A stretch of DNA of 43,575 nt from Desulfuromonas sp. (GTDB taxonomy: Bacteria > Desulfobacterota > Desulfuromonadia > Desulfuromonadales > Geopsychrobacteraceae), in NCBI GenBank assembly GCA_002868865.1, contig PKUC01000056.1:1-43575 (forward strand). Direction: 5' to 3'. The first letter of the stretch is position 1; every line of letters begins with the position of its first letter. The position numbers were made by a program, and so were the translations under genes. The notes below the pieces were generated by a model that worked only from the letters and a program-made list of their open reading frames with translations, searched no databases and was not told where the DNA came from. Shown in pieces: positions 30,156-38,939 of the stretch.

Positions 30156-31937
30156 ATGGCCGAGAGTGCTGAAAAACTAAAAATTCTGATCTGTCAGGGA
30201 ACGGGTGGCCTCGCATCGGGAGCTGCTCAAGTTGCCGAAGCGTTTGAGACCGAGTTCGAGAAGCAGGGTGTTGAGGCCAGCATTGGTAAGCGCTGTGCGG
30301 TTATTGGTACTGGTTGTCGTGGCTTGTGCGCTAACGATGTTCTCGTCGATGTCTGTATTCCTGGCAAGGAAGCGGTGACATACGACTTTGTCACGCCGGA
30401 GTTGGTTCCTCAAATCGTACAGGACCATATCCTGGGTGAGGGGCCGATTGAAAAAAAGAAGGCTGGCCCTTATTACGAGAAATTTCTCGAGAAGCAGCAG
30501 CGGATCATTTTTTCGCGTTGTGGAACGATCGATGCAGAAAGTCTTGACGAATTTCTCGAGCATCGCGGTTTTGAAGGTATCCGTAAAGCCGTGACCATGA
30601 AGCCTTCCGAGGTTATCGAAGAAGTCAAGAAATCGGGTCTGCGCGGCCGAGGAGGCGGTGGCTTCCCGACTGGGATGAAATGGTCCTTCTGCGCGGCCAC
30701 TCCCGGTGAAAGTAAATATCTGATTTGTAATGCGGATGAAGGTGATCCGGGCGCATTTATGGACCGTTCTATCCTCGAAGGCGACCCCTACGGTCTGATC
30801 GAGGGTTTGATGATCGGGGCCTACGCCATCGGTTGTAAGTTCGCCTATGTATATGTCCGCGCCGAGTATCCGCTGGCGATCAAACGCCTGCAGATGGCGA
30901 TCGACACCTGCTATGAAAAGGGTTTTCTCGGTAAAAACTGCCTGGGGCTCGGGTTCGATCTGGATATGCGCATCAAAGCCGGTGCCGGTGCGTTTGTCTG
31001 CGGTGAGGAAACTGCGCTGATGGCGTCCATCGAGGGTCATCGCGGGATGTCCCGTCCCCGTCCGCCGTTCCCGGCGGTCCGCGGTCTGTGGGGCAAGCCG
31101 ACCAACATCAATAACGTTGAAACCTTCGCCAACGTTTCCTACATCTTCTACAACGGTGCAGACTGGTTTAATGCCATCGGTACCGAGGGCACCAAAGGAA
31201 CCAAAATCTTCGCCCTGACCGGTAAGGTCAAGCATACGGGACTGGTCGAGGTTCCGGCTGGGACGACGATTAAAGAAGTTATCTATGACGTCTGCGGTGG
31301 CATCGAAAATAACCGTAAGTTCAAAGCGGTTCAGGCCGGTGGCCCTTCAGGTGGTTGTCTACCGTCCAATGCGATCGAGACCGAGGTCGATTACGATTCG
31401 CTGATCAAGGCGGGAGCGATGATGGGGTCCGGTGGTCTGGTCGTTATGGACGAAACCACCTGTATGGTTGATATTGCACGGTTTTTCCTTCAGTTCACCC
31501 GGGTCGAGTCCTGCGGCAAATGTATTCCCTGCCGGATCGGTCTGAAGATCATGCTTGAGATTCTCGAGCGGATTACCGAAGGCAAAGGTCAGGAAGGTGA
31601 TATCGAGCTGCTGCAAGATATGGCTTACGATATCAAGAAGAGCTCGCTCTGCGGTCTCGGCCAGACGGCTCCGAACCCGGTCCTGTCGACGATCCGCTAC
31701 TTCCGCGATGAGTACGAGACACACATCAAGGAAGGAGAATGTCCTTCTCACTCCTGTAAGCCGCTGTTGCACTTCAGGGTTATCGAAGACAAGTGTAAAA
31801 AATGCGGTCTCTGCCCGCGGGTCTGCCCGGTTGACGCAATTGAATGGGAAAAAGGCAAGGTGGCCTATATCGATCTGGAGAAGTGCACCAAGTGTACCTC
31901 CTGTTACGACGCCTGCCGCTTCATGGCTATCGATTAG
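30156..31937 (+). CDS. nuoF: NADH-quinone oxidoreductase subunit F, long form with extra Fe-S domains
   Basis: The 593-residue protein is longer than the usual NuoF (about 420-450). Domains in order: an N-terminal thioredoxin-like ferredoxin domain (about 8-100); the FMN/NADH core with LRGRGGGGFPTGMKW and CGEETALMASIEG; the N3 cluster region with CGKCIPCRIG and SSLCGLGQTAPNP; and a C-terminal 2x[4Fe-4S] ferredoxin domain with CKKCGLCPRVCP and CTKCTSCYDACR. The long form resembles the beta subunits of NAD-linked and electron-bifurcating hydrogenases. In the N-terminal domain the first ligand pair should be C-x4-C, but residue 18 is glycine (GGC at 30207-30209): C13-QGTG-G18. The later pair in TGCRGLC is kept. 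Three of four ligands remain, so that cluster may be altered or absent. Confidence 0.94.
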   Translation: MAESAEKLKILICQGTGGLASGAAQVAEAFETEFEKQGVEASIGKRCAVIGTGCRGLCANDVLVDVCIPGKEAVTYDFVTPELVPQIVQDHILGEGPIEKKKAGPYYEKFLEKQQRIIFSRCGTIDAESLDEFLEHRGFEGIRKAVTMKPSEVIEEVKKSGLRGRGGGGFPTGMKWSFCAATPGESKYLICNADEGDPGAFMDRSILEGDPYGLIEGLMIGAYAIGCKFAYVYVRAEYPLAIKRLQMAIDTCYEKGFLGKNCLGLGFDLDMRIKAGAGAFVCGEETALMASIEGHRGMSRPRPPFPAVRGLWGKPTNINNVETFANVSYIFYNGADWFNAIGTEGTKGTKIFALTGKVKHTGLVEVPAGTTIKEVIYDVCGGIENNRKFKAVQAGGPSGGCLPSNAIETEVDYDSLIKAGAMMGSGGLVVMDETTCMVDIARFFLQFTRVESCGKCIPCRIGLKIMLEILERITEGKGQEGDIELLQDMAYDIKKSSLCGLGQTAPNPVLSTIRYFRDEYETHIKEGECPSHSCKPLLHFRVIEDKCKKCGLCPRVCPVDAIEWEKGKVAYIDLEKCTKCTSCYDACRFMAID

Positions 31938-31971
31938 TCGATTCCTTGCTTTAAGTTGATACGAGGTCAAG

Positions 31972-34443
31972 ATGGTTAATCTGACGATTGACGGAAAACA
32001 GGTAACGGTCAGCAAGACGGCCACCATATATGAAGCCGCCTGCGAAGCGGGCGTTCATATTCCCGTCCTCTGTTACGCTAAAAAATTGATGCCTTACGGC
32101 GCCTGCCGGGTCTGTCTGGTCGAGGTTGAGCAGATGAAGGGCCGCCTGATTCCGGCCTGTACAACTCCAGTGACCGAGGGCATGGTCGTGACCAGCACCT
32201 CCGATGAAATCGTGAAGGTGCGCAAGACAGTTCTGGAGTTTCTGCTGGTCAACCATGTTGTAGACTGTCCGGTGTGCGATAAGGGTGGTGAGTGTGACCT
32301 GCAGGATTTGACCTACGAATACGAAGTAGTCAGCAACCGTTTCGAAGGTGAAAAGTTCGATCTGCCGACCGACGAAGTCAACCCGCTCATCGAACGGAAC
32401 ATGAATCGCTGCGTTCTCTGCGGTAAATGTGCTCGCGTTTGTGACGAGATTGTCGGTTACGGCTCTTATTCATTCATCAACCGCGGATTTGAAACCAAGA
32501 TTGCCACCGCCTTTGATCGCGGCCTGAACTGTGAGTTCTGCGGTCAGTGTGTTTCGATGTGTCCGGTGGGTGCTATCTTGCCCCGCCCGTTCAAATTCAA
32601 GGCCCGTCCGTGGCAGCTTAAAGAGATCGATTCGGTCTGTGGTTACTGTGGCAACGGCTGCACGGTCACCCTCGGCACCAAGGATAACAAGGTCGAAACG
32701 ATCCGCTTCAACGATAAAACCGGCGTCAACGATGGCAACCTCTGTGTCCGCGGTCGTTTCGGTTATTCCTTCATTAACAGCGAAGATCGCCTTACCAAAC
32801 CTTTGATTCGTGAGAACGGCAGCCTCGTCGAGACCAGTTGGGACAAAGCGCTGGCACGAGTGGCAGACGGTCTGAAACAGTCCGGCTCCGAAACCGGTAT
32901 TGTCACGGGCGCACGTCTCACCAACGAAGAACTCTTCCTGCTGCGCAATGTTGCGAAGGCGCTTGGCTCGGAAAATATCGATCACTCCGGTGGTGAGTGT
33001 TACAAGGGACTGACCGAAGGACTGCAACAAACCCTGGGCCTGCAGGCTTCGACTGCAACGTTCCCTCAGGTCGAGAACTGTGATGCCATCCTTTCGATCC
33101 GTTCCGATTTTTATGAAACCCATCCGGTCTTCGGCATGGTGGTTAATCAGGCGGTGCGTCGTAACGACGCCAAGCTGACCGTTATTGCTGATAAGCGTGG
33201 TAAGTTCACCAAGCTTCCCGAAGCAAAGACCCTGCTGCACAAGCCCGGTCTTGAGGTCAATCTGATCAACGCCATGTGCCGTGTCCTGCTGGATGAAGGC
33301 CTTGCCAAGACCGAGCGCTTGAGTGGTGTTGATGAGCTTAAGGCCGCGCTGGCCGACTATGCTCCCGAGACTGTTGCTGAAACAACAGGGGTGAGCGTTG
33401 ACGCGATAAGGACTGCAGCTCGCGAGCTGGCTGCTGCTGAGAATGCCGCAATCCTGCTGGCCTACGGCCTGCCGTACACTGCGGCAAGCAAGGAGCTGGG
33501 GATCGCAGCCGCAAACCTGTCACTGTTGACAGGCATTGCTGGCCGTACCGGCTCTGGTCTGTATGTCTGCGGCGAGAAGAACAACAGCCAGGGTGCTATC
33601 GACCTTGCTGTTATGCCCGGCGCAACAGGTCTCGGTGCTCAGCAGATGCTCTCCGCTGCGGCGCAGGGCCAGTTGAAGGCTCTCTATGTCGTTGGTGAGG
33701 ATATGGTTTCCTCCTACCCTGACCGCAAAGCTGTCGAGCTTGCTCTCGATAAGGTTCCGTTTTTGGTGGTTCAGGATCTGTTCCTTTCCCCCACGGCGCA
33801 GATGGCAGATGTTGTTCTTCCTGCGGCATCGTTCGCTGAGAAGGACGGAACATTCACCAACGCCGAGCGCCGTATCCAGCGCGTCCGCGCGGCGGTTCCG
33901 TCACCAGGCGACGCCCGGACCGATTTCAATATCTTATCTGATGTTCTGTCGGCTTTCGGAGCTCAGGCTCCAGCGACTGCCGCTGAGGCCTTTGCTCAAC
34001 TGACTGCCGACACCGCAGCTTATCAGGGCATCAGTCTTGATATGCTCGGGGCCCAGGGCTACGTCTGGGGAACCGATATTCTCACACCGATTACTCGTAA
34101 TCTGGTCGCGGTCGCCGGATCTAAACCCCTCGATGCTGCGCATCAGCTTCTGGTCGGCAGCGCTCTGTATCACAGCGGCACCATGTCGACCCATGCCAAG
34201 GGACCGATGGCCGTCGTCAGTGAGCCGTATATCGAATTTGGTCGTGAAGATGCCAAGGCTCTGAACGTGGCTGAAGGTGACCTCGTGAAGCTCAGCGCTG
34301 ACGGCGAGATCATCGAAGCGAAAGCCAAGGTGGACAATCGTCTGCCTCAGGGTGTGCTGTTTGCGCCCTATCACTTCAGTGCACTCGGTTTGAATAAAAT
34401 TTACCGCGGGCAGCCTGCTATCGCTGTCCAGGTTGGCAAGTAA
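31972..34443 (+). CDS. nuoG: NADH-quinone oxidoreductase subunit G
   Basis: The 823-residue 75-kDa-type subunit has an N-terminal [2Fe-2S] domain (YGACRVCLVEVE), the His-Cys3 site for N5 (NHVVDCPVCDKGGECDLQ), two ferredoxin-type cysteine runs (CVLCGKCARVC and CEFCGQCVSMCP), then a molybdopterin-oxidoreductase-like domain that opens with CGYCGNGC and a distal cysteine in NLCVRGRFG, enough for the extra N7-type cluster. The rest is a formate-dehydrogenase-like fold with no sign of active-site Cys or Sec. The gap after nuoF is 34 bases. Confidence 0.95.
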   Translation: MVNLTIDGKQVTVSKTATIYEAACEAGVHIPVLCYAKKLMPYGACRVCLVEVEQMKGRLIPACTTPVTEGMVVTSTSDEIVKVRKTVLEFLLVNHVVDCPVCDKGGECDLQDLTYEYEVVSNRFEGEKFDLPTDEVNPLIERNMNRCVLCGKCARVCDEIVGYGSYSFINRGFETKIATAFDRGLNCEFCGQCVSMCPVGAILPRPFKFKARPWQLKEIDSVCGYCGNGCTVTLGTKDNKVETIRFNDKTGVNDGNLCVRGRFGYSFINSEDRLTKPLIRENGSLVETSWDKALARVADGLKQSGSETGIVTGARLTNEELFLLRNVAKALGSENIDHSGGECYKGLTEGLQQTLGLQASTATFPQVENCDAILSIRSDFYETHPVFGMVVNQAVRRNDAKLTVIADKRGKFTKLPEAKTLLHKPGLEVNLINAMCRVLLDEGLAKTERLSGVDELKAALADYAPETVAETTGVSVDAIRTAARELAAAENAAILLAYGLPYTAASKELGIAAANLSLLTGIAGRTGSGLYVCGEKNNSQGAIDLAVMPGATGLGAQQMLSAAAQGQLKALYVVGEDMVSSYPDRKAVELALDKVPFLVVQDLFLSPTAQMADVVLPAASFAEKDGTFTNAERRIQRVRAAVPSPGDARTDFNILSDVLSAFGAQAPATAAEAFAQLTADTAAYQGISLDMLGAQGYVWGTDILTPITRNLVAVAGSKPLDAAHQLLVGSALYHSGTMSTHAKGPMAVVSEPYIEFGREDAKALNVAEGDLVKLSADGEIIEAKAKVDNRLPQGVLFAPYHFSALGLNKIYRGQPAIAVQVGK

Positions 34444-34527
34444 TTCTGAATTTTTGAATTGCTACGGACTCCAGGTTTGTAGCTGAAATCGGCAGCAATG
34501 CCATAGACTTGAAGGAAGAGGATGGTC

Positions 34528-35577
34528 ATGACGCCAGAGGTTTTGACACTCTCGAACAACCCAATTCTGTTTACCGTCGCTATGTTGGCCAAGATTCTGG
34601 TTGCCTTTGCTGTAACCATGTTGATTGTTGCCTACGCGACCTGGGTTGAGCGTAAGGTTATCGGTCGTATGCAGACCCGGATGGGTCCCACCATGACGGG
34701 CCCCAAAGGGCTGTTGCAGCCGATTGCGGATGGTCTTAAGCTGTTCTTTAAAGAGGACATTATCCCTGCCGAAGCCAGCAAGTTCGCTTTTATTCTGGCG
34801 CCGATGATGCTCCTTGGACCGGCTCTGATCTCGATTGCGGTTATCCCCTTCGGCGGTGATCTGACCATTGGGAACTATATTATCCCGCTGCAGATTACCG
34901 ACCTGAATGTCGGTGTCCTCTATATTCTCGCTATGGCAGGCCTGGGAGTTTATGGAATCGTCCTCGCCGGTGTGGCTTCGAACAGTAAATACTCTCTGCT
35001 CGGCGGCATCCGCTCAACCGCGCAGATGGTCTCTTACGAACTGGCGGCTGGCCTGTCGATTATCGCCGTCTTCATGCTCTCCGAAACCCTCAGCATGCGC
35101 GGCATCGTCGCTGCACAGCAGGGCCCGCTGTGGGGGTTCGAAGCTCTGAGCCTAATCCCCAACTGGTACATTTTTACTCAGCCTCTGGCGTTCGGCCTGT
35201 TTGTGGTCGGTTCGATGGCTGAGATCAACCGGACCCCGTTCGACCTTCCCGAAGCGGAGACGGAGCTCGTTTCCGGTTTCTGTACTGAGTACTCGTCGAT
35301 GAAGTACGCTCTGTTCTTCATGGCGGAGTACGCCAACATGATTACAGTGTCGGCTATCGCGGCGACCCTGTTCCTCGGGGGTTGGGGTGGCGTCTTCTGG
35401 GGACCGGTTAACTTTCTGCTTAAGGTGTTCGGATTCATGTTCTTCTTCATCTGGATCCGCGCGACCTTCCCGCGTGTGCGTTATGATCAGCTGATGTTTA
35501 TCGGTTGGAAAGTGATGTTGCCCCTTTCATTGGCCAACATCGTACTCACCGCGATCGCGGTTCTTCTCTGGCAGTAA
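34528..35577 (+). CDS. nuoH: NADH-quinone oxidoreductase subunit H
   Basis: The 349-residue membrane subunit, with about eight transmembrane helices, joins the membrane arm to the quinone site. The family motifs RMGPTMTGPKGLLQPIADGLKL and DLPEAETELVSGFCTEYSSMKYALFF, with its acidic residues, are intact. ATG 34528 is preferred because GGAAGAGG is correctly spaced from it; the ATG two codons earlier (34522) directly abuts that site. An 84-base gap follows nuoG with no obvious structure. Confidence 0.95.
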   Translation: MTPEVLTLSNNPILFTVAMLAKILVAFAVTMLIVAYATWVERKVIGRMQTRMGPTMTGPKGLLQPIADGLKLFFKEDIIPAEASKFAFILAPMMLLGPALISIAVIPFGGDLTIGNYIIPLQITDLNVGVLYILAMAGLGVYGIVLAGVASNSKYSLLGGIRSTAQMVSYELAAGLSIIAVFMLSETLSMRGIVAAQQGPLWGFEALSLIPNWYIFTQPLAFGLFVVGSMAEINRTPFDLPEAETELVSGFCTEYSSMKYALFFMAEYANMITVSAIAATLFLGGWGGVFWGPVNFLLKVFGFMFFFIWIRATFPRVRYDQLMFIGWKVMLPLSLANIVLTAIAVLLWQ

Positions 35578-35604
35578 TCCTATATAGTCGCGTAGAGGAT
35601 CGAT

Positions 35605-36003
35605 ATGTTTAAAGAATTTGCCAAAGGCTTGAGTATAACACTGAAGCATCTGCTTCCCGGGAACAAGACGACAGTCGACTATCCCAAACAGAGACTGGAG
35701 ATTGCACCCCGCTTCCGTGGTCTGCATCGCCTTGTCCCTGCTCAGAACCGCGAAAAGTGTGTTGCCTGTTATCTGTGCCCGACCGTTTGCCCTGCCAAGT
35801 GCATCACTGTCGAATCTGCAGAGAACAGCAAGGGTGAGAAATACCCCAAGGTTTACGAGATCGACCTGCTGCGTTGTATTTTCTGCGGTTTCTGCGTAGA
35901 GGCCTGCCCGGTTGAAGCGATTGAGATGACCGGTGCGTACGAACTGGCCAACTACAAGCGGGAAGATTTTAACTTCAATAAAGAACGTCTTCTCAAGAAT
36001 TAG
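35605..36003 (+). CDS. nuoI: NADH-quinone oxidoreductase subunit I
   Basis: The 132-residue peripheral subunit carries two [4Fe-4S] clusters (N6a and N6b). Ligands are C52, C55, C58, C62 in CVACYLCPTVCP and C91, C94, C97, C101 in CIFCGFCVEACP. It is short compared with the roughly 160-180-residue NuoI of many bacteria but has the complete cluster domain. Confidence 0.95.
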   Translation: MFKEFAKGLSITLKHLLPGNKTTVDYPKQRLEIAPRFRGLHRLVPAQNREKCVACYLCPTVCPAKCITVESAENSKGEKYPKVYEIDLLRCIFCGFCVEACPVEAIEMTGAYELANYKREDFNFNKERLLKN

Positions 36004-36024
36004 GGAAAGGGAGCCGCGAATCCA

Positions 36025-36528
36025 ATGGAAGCTATGCTTTTTTATCTGGTCGCTCTGGTTTCGGTCATTTCGGCATTCTTTGTAACCAAGTGCCGTAATC
36101 CGATCAACAGTGCGCTCTGTCTGGTCACCACTTTCCTTTGTCTGGCAGTCTTTTACGTCATGCTGCAGGCACCGTTTATGGCAGCCATACAGATCATGGT
36201 TTATGCCGGTGCCATTATGGTGTTGATCATCTTCGTTATCATGCTGCTGAACATCGGTTCGGTCGGTAAGAGCCGGTACACTCACGGGGTCGCCGGAGCG
36301 ATTGTGTTGTCCTTTCTGTCCTTCATTGTCGCTGCTAAGTTTATTGCCGGCGGGACCGTTTCGAAGGCCGTTGGCGATATCAGTGCCGAGGTGGTACAGA
36401 GTTACGGGCATACCGAACTGATCGGTAAAGCTATGTTTACCGAGTTCCTTCTGCCTTTTGAGATTGCATCGATCCTGCTGCTGGTCGCGATTGTCGGCGC
36501 AGTTATCCTGTCGAAGCGCAAAGTTTAG
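36025..36528 (+). CDS. nuoJ: NADH-quinone oxidoreductase subunit J
   Basis: The 167-residue membrane subunit has about five transmembrane helices. The conserved stretch MAAIQIMVYAGAIMVLIIFVIMLLNI contains the family's third helix with its pi-bulge region. It sits 21 bases after nuoI and 28 bases before nuoK. Confidence 0.94.
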   Translation: MEAMLFYLVALVSVISAFFVTKCRNPINSALCLVTTFLCLAVFYVMLQAPFMAAIQIMVYAGAIMVLIIFVIMLLNIGSVGKSRYTHGVAGAIVLSFLSFIVAAKFIAGGTVSKAVGDISAEVVQSYGHTELIGKAMFTEFLLPFEIASILLLVAIVGAVILSKRKV

Positions 36529-36556
36529 TCGAGATTATCGGACCGGGAGATAGATC

Positions 36557-36859
36557 ATGATTAGCGTATATCATTACATGATTTTGAGTGCCATCCTCTT
36601 CGCGATCGGTTCCTTTGGGGTGCTGACACGCAAGAATATGATTGTCATCTTCATGTGTATTGAGCTGATGCTCAATTCTGTAAACCTGACGTTTATTGCT
36701 CTTTCCCGCCACCTGGGAAATATGGACGGGCAGATCTTCGTCTTTTTTGTCATGACGGTTGCTGCTGCTGAGGCGGCAGTTGGGCTGGCCCTGATTATCG
36801 CCTTTTATCGCAATAAAGAGTCGATCGAGGTCGACGATTTCAGATTGCTCAAGTGGTAA
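36557..36859 (+). CDS. nuoK: NADH-quinone oxidoreductase subunit K
   Basis: The 100-residue membrane subunit has three transmembrane helices, with the two conserved membrane glutamates of the proton path in [11 protein letters not shown] and [11 protein letters not shown]. Length and motifs are standard. Confidence 0.95.
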   Translation: MISVYHYMILSAILFAIGSFGVLTRKNMIVIFMCIELMLNSVNLTFIALSRHLGNMDGQIFVFFVMTVAAAEAAVGLALIIAFYRNKESIEVDDFRLLKW

Positions 36860-36906
36860 TCGTATTTCCCGCGCATTTCGGGTTTTTCAGCAAATAGGAG
36901 AGTTTG

Positions 36907-38892
36907 ATGTACAGTAATCTGTGGCTCATCCCGTTCTTCCCGCTCGTGGGGTCGATCATTAACGGCCTGTTCGGCAAGAAGATCAAGAACGAGAAGGTCA
37001 TCGGCGGTATCGCGACCATCGCGATCTTCCTCTCTTTCCTGGTGTCGTGCCAGAACTTTTTCCGTCTGCTCGGCGACACTGAGAAGGTTCATCAGCAGAT
37101 TCTCGGATCGTGGATGTCGATCGGCATTCTGAATGTAGAATGGGGCTTCCTGCTTGATCCTCTGTCGGCACTGATGATCATGGTGGTTACCGGGGTTGGT
37201 TCCCTGATTCACCTCTATTCCATCGGTTACATGCACGGTGAGACGGGTTTCTATCGCTTCTTCAGCTACCTGAACCTGTTCTGCTTCTCGATGCTGATGC
37301 TGGTGCTTGGAAACAATGCGCTGGTCATGTTCATCGGTTGGGAAGGTGTTGGCCTCTGCTCTTATCTGCTGATCGGCTATTACTTTGAGAAGAAGAGCGC
37401 CGGCGATGCGGCCAAGAAAGCTTTCGTTGTTAACCGTATCGGTGACTTCGGTTTTCTCTGCGGTCTGTTCACTCTCTTCTGGGCACTGGGCAGCAAGGGG
37501 GTCTGGACGCTGAACTTTGTCGAGATCTCTGAAAATGCACACCTGCTGCAGAGTGGCGGTCTGCTGGTGACGGTTGTGACTCTCTGCTTCTTCCTCGGTG
37601 CAACCGGTAAGTCGGCACAGATTCCGCTCTACACCTGGCTTCCCGATGCAATGGAAGGTCCGACCCCTGTTTCGGCCCTGATCCACGCAGCGACCATGGT
37701 TACCGCTGGTATCTACATGATCGCTCGGATGAACATCCTCTTTGCCATGTCCCCGACCACGATGATGGTGATCGCATTTGTCGGTGCTGCGACGGCCCTG
37801 TTTGCCGCGAGCATCGGTTTCGCTCAGAACGATATCAAGCGCGTTCTCGCCTATTCGACGGTTTCGCAGCTGGGCTTCATGTTCATGGCGATGGGTGTTG
37901 GTGCATTCACTGCTGGTATCTTCCACCTGATGACCCACGCGTTCTTTAAGGCTTGCCTGTTCCTCGGATCCGGTTCGGTTATTCACGGTATGCACCACGC
38001 GTATCACCACGCGCACCTGCATGATGATCCGCAGGATATGCGTAATATGGGTGGTCTGCGCAAGTTCATGCCGATTACCTGGATTACCTATCTGCTCTCT
38101 TGTCTGGCGATTGCCGGCATGCCGTTCTTCGCCGGTTTCTTCTCCAAGGATGAGATTCTTTGGTGGACCTTCGCGTCGACTCGCGGTAGCTATCTGGTCT
38201 GGATCATCGGTACCATCGCAGCATGTATGACTGCGTTCTATATGTTCCGCAGCCTCTATATGACTTTCCATGGTGAGCAAAGGACTGACGTGCGAGCCAA
38301 GGACCATATCCCTGAGTCCCCCTGGGTTATTACCCTGCCCTTGATCATCCTGGCAGGTCTGGCGACTATTGCAGGTTTCATCGGTATTCCTCACGCCATC
38401 GATGTCGCTCATGTCGGTAACGGCATAGCGTCTTTCCTCGATCCAGTGTTCGGTCAGGCACAACAACTGCACAACATTGGAATTCCTGAGGATTTAGCTC
38501 ATAACGTCGGTCTCGAAATCGGCCTGATGTGTATGTCGGTAGTCATCGGACTGATCGGTATCGGTGGTGCATACTACATGTACATGAAGAAGCAGGAACT
38601 GCCCGCCAAGTTTACCGGAGCATTCCCCGGTCTGCATAAAGCGGTCTTCAACAAATGGTATATCGATGAGCTTTACGACTTTCTGTTCGTCAACCCCTGC
38701 AAGAAAATCGGTACGTTCCTCTGGAAGGGCTTTGATGTCTGTGTCGTCGACGGGGTCGTCAACGGAATTGGCTGGGTTGTCAAAGGTCTGGCGTCTGGAT
38801 TGCGCTACACTCAATCCGGTTTCCTGCACAACTACGCGATGATCATGGTGGTCGGTGTGGTTGTCATTGTCGGCTACTACATTTTCGGTTAA
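36907..38892 (+). CDS. nuoL: NADH-quinone oxidoreductase subunit L
   Basis: The 661-residue antiporter-like subunit at the distal end of the membrane arm has about 16 transmembrane helices, including the long lateral-helix region at the C-terminus. Conserved stretches include MFIGWEGVGLCSYLLIGYYF, LPDAMEGPTPVSALIHAATMVTAG (split here for clarity: the lysine of TGKSAQIPLYTW precedes it) and AYSTVSQLGFM. ATG 36907 has GGAG upstream; a TTG one codon earlier is rejected. A long antisense frame over this gene is a compositional shadow. Confidence 0.95.
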   Translation: MYSNLWLIPFFPLVGSIINGLFGKKIKNEKVIGGIATIAIFLSFLVSCQNFFRLLGDTEKVHQQILGSWMSIGILNVEWGFLLDPLSALMIMVVTGVGSLIHLYSIGYMHGETGFYRFFSYLNLFCFSMLMLVLGNNALVMFIGWEGVGLCSYLLIGYYFEKKSAGDAAKKAFVVNRIGDFGFLCGLFTLFWALGSKGVWTLNFVEISENAHLLQSGGLLVTVVTLCFFLGATGKSAQIPLYTWLPDAMEGPTPVSALIHAATMVTAGIYMIARMNILFAMSPTTMMVIAFVGAATALFAASIGFAQNDIKRVLAYSTVSQLGFMFMAMGVGAFTAGIFHLMTHAFFKACLFLGSGSVIHGMHHAYHHAHLHDDPQDMRNMGGLRKFMPITWITYLLSCLAIAGMPFFAGFFSKDEILWWTFASTRGSYLVWIIGTIAACMTAFYMFRSLYMTFHGEQRTDVRAKDHIPESPWVITLPLIILAGLATIAGFIGIPHAIDVAHVGNGIASFLDPVFGQAQQLHNIGIPEDLAHNVGLEIGLMCMSVVIGLIGIGGAYYMYMKKQELPAKFTGAFPGLHKAVFNKWYIDELYDFLFVNPCKKIGTFLWKGFDVCVVDGVVNGIGWVVKGLASGLRYTQSGFLHNYAMIMVVGVVVIVGYYIFG

Positions 38893-38939
38893 TGCAATTC
38901 GGCAGCGATTTAAGATAAAGCTACAAGGAGCGATTCCAC

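Noticed and set aside
36805-38472. 555-codon open frame on the minus strand across nuoL
   Set aside because: It is a compositional mirror of nuoL, has no ribosome-binding site or family features, and its product is an unlikely His/Glu/Arg-rich sequence.
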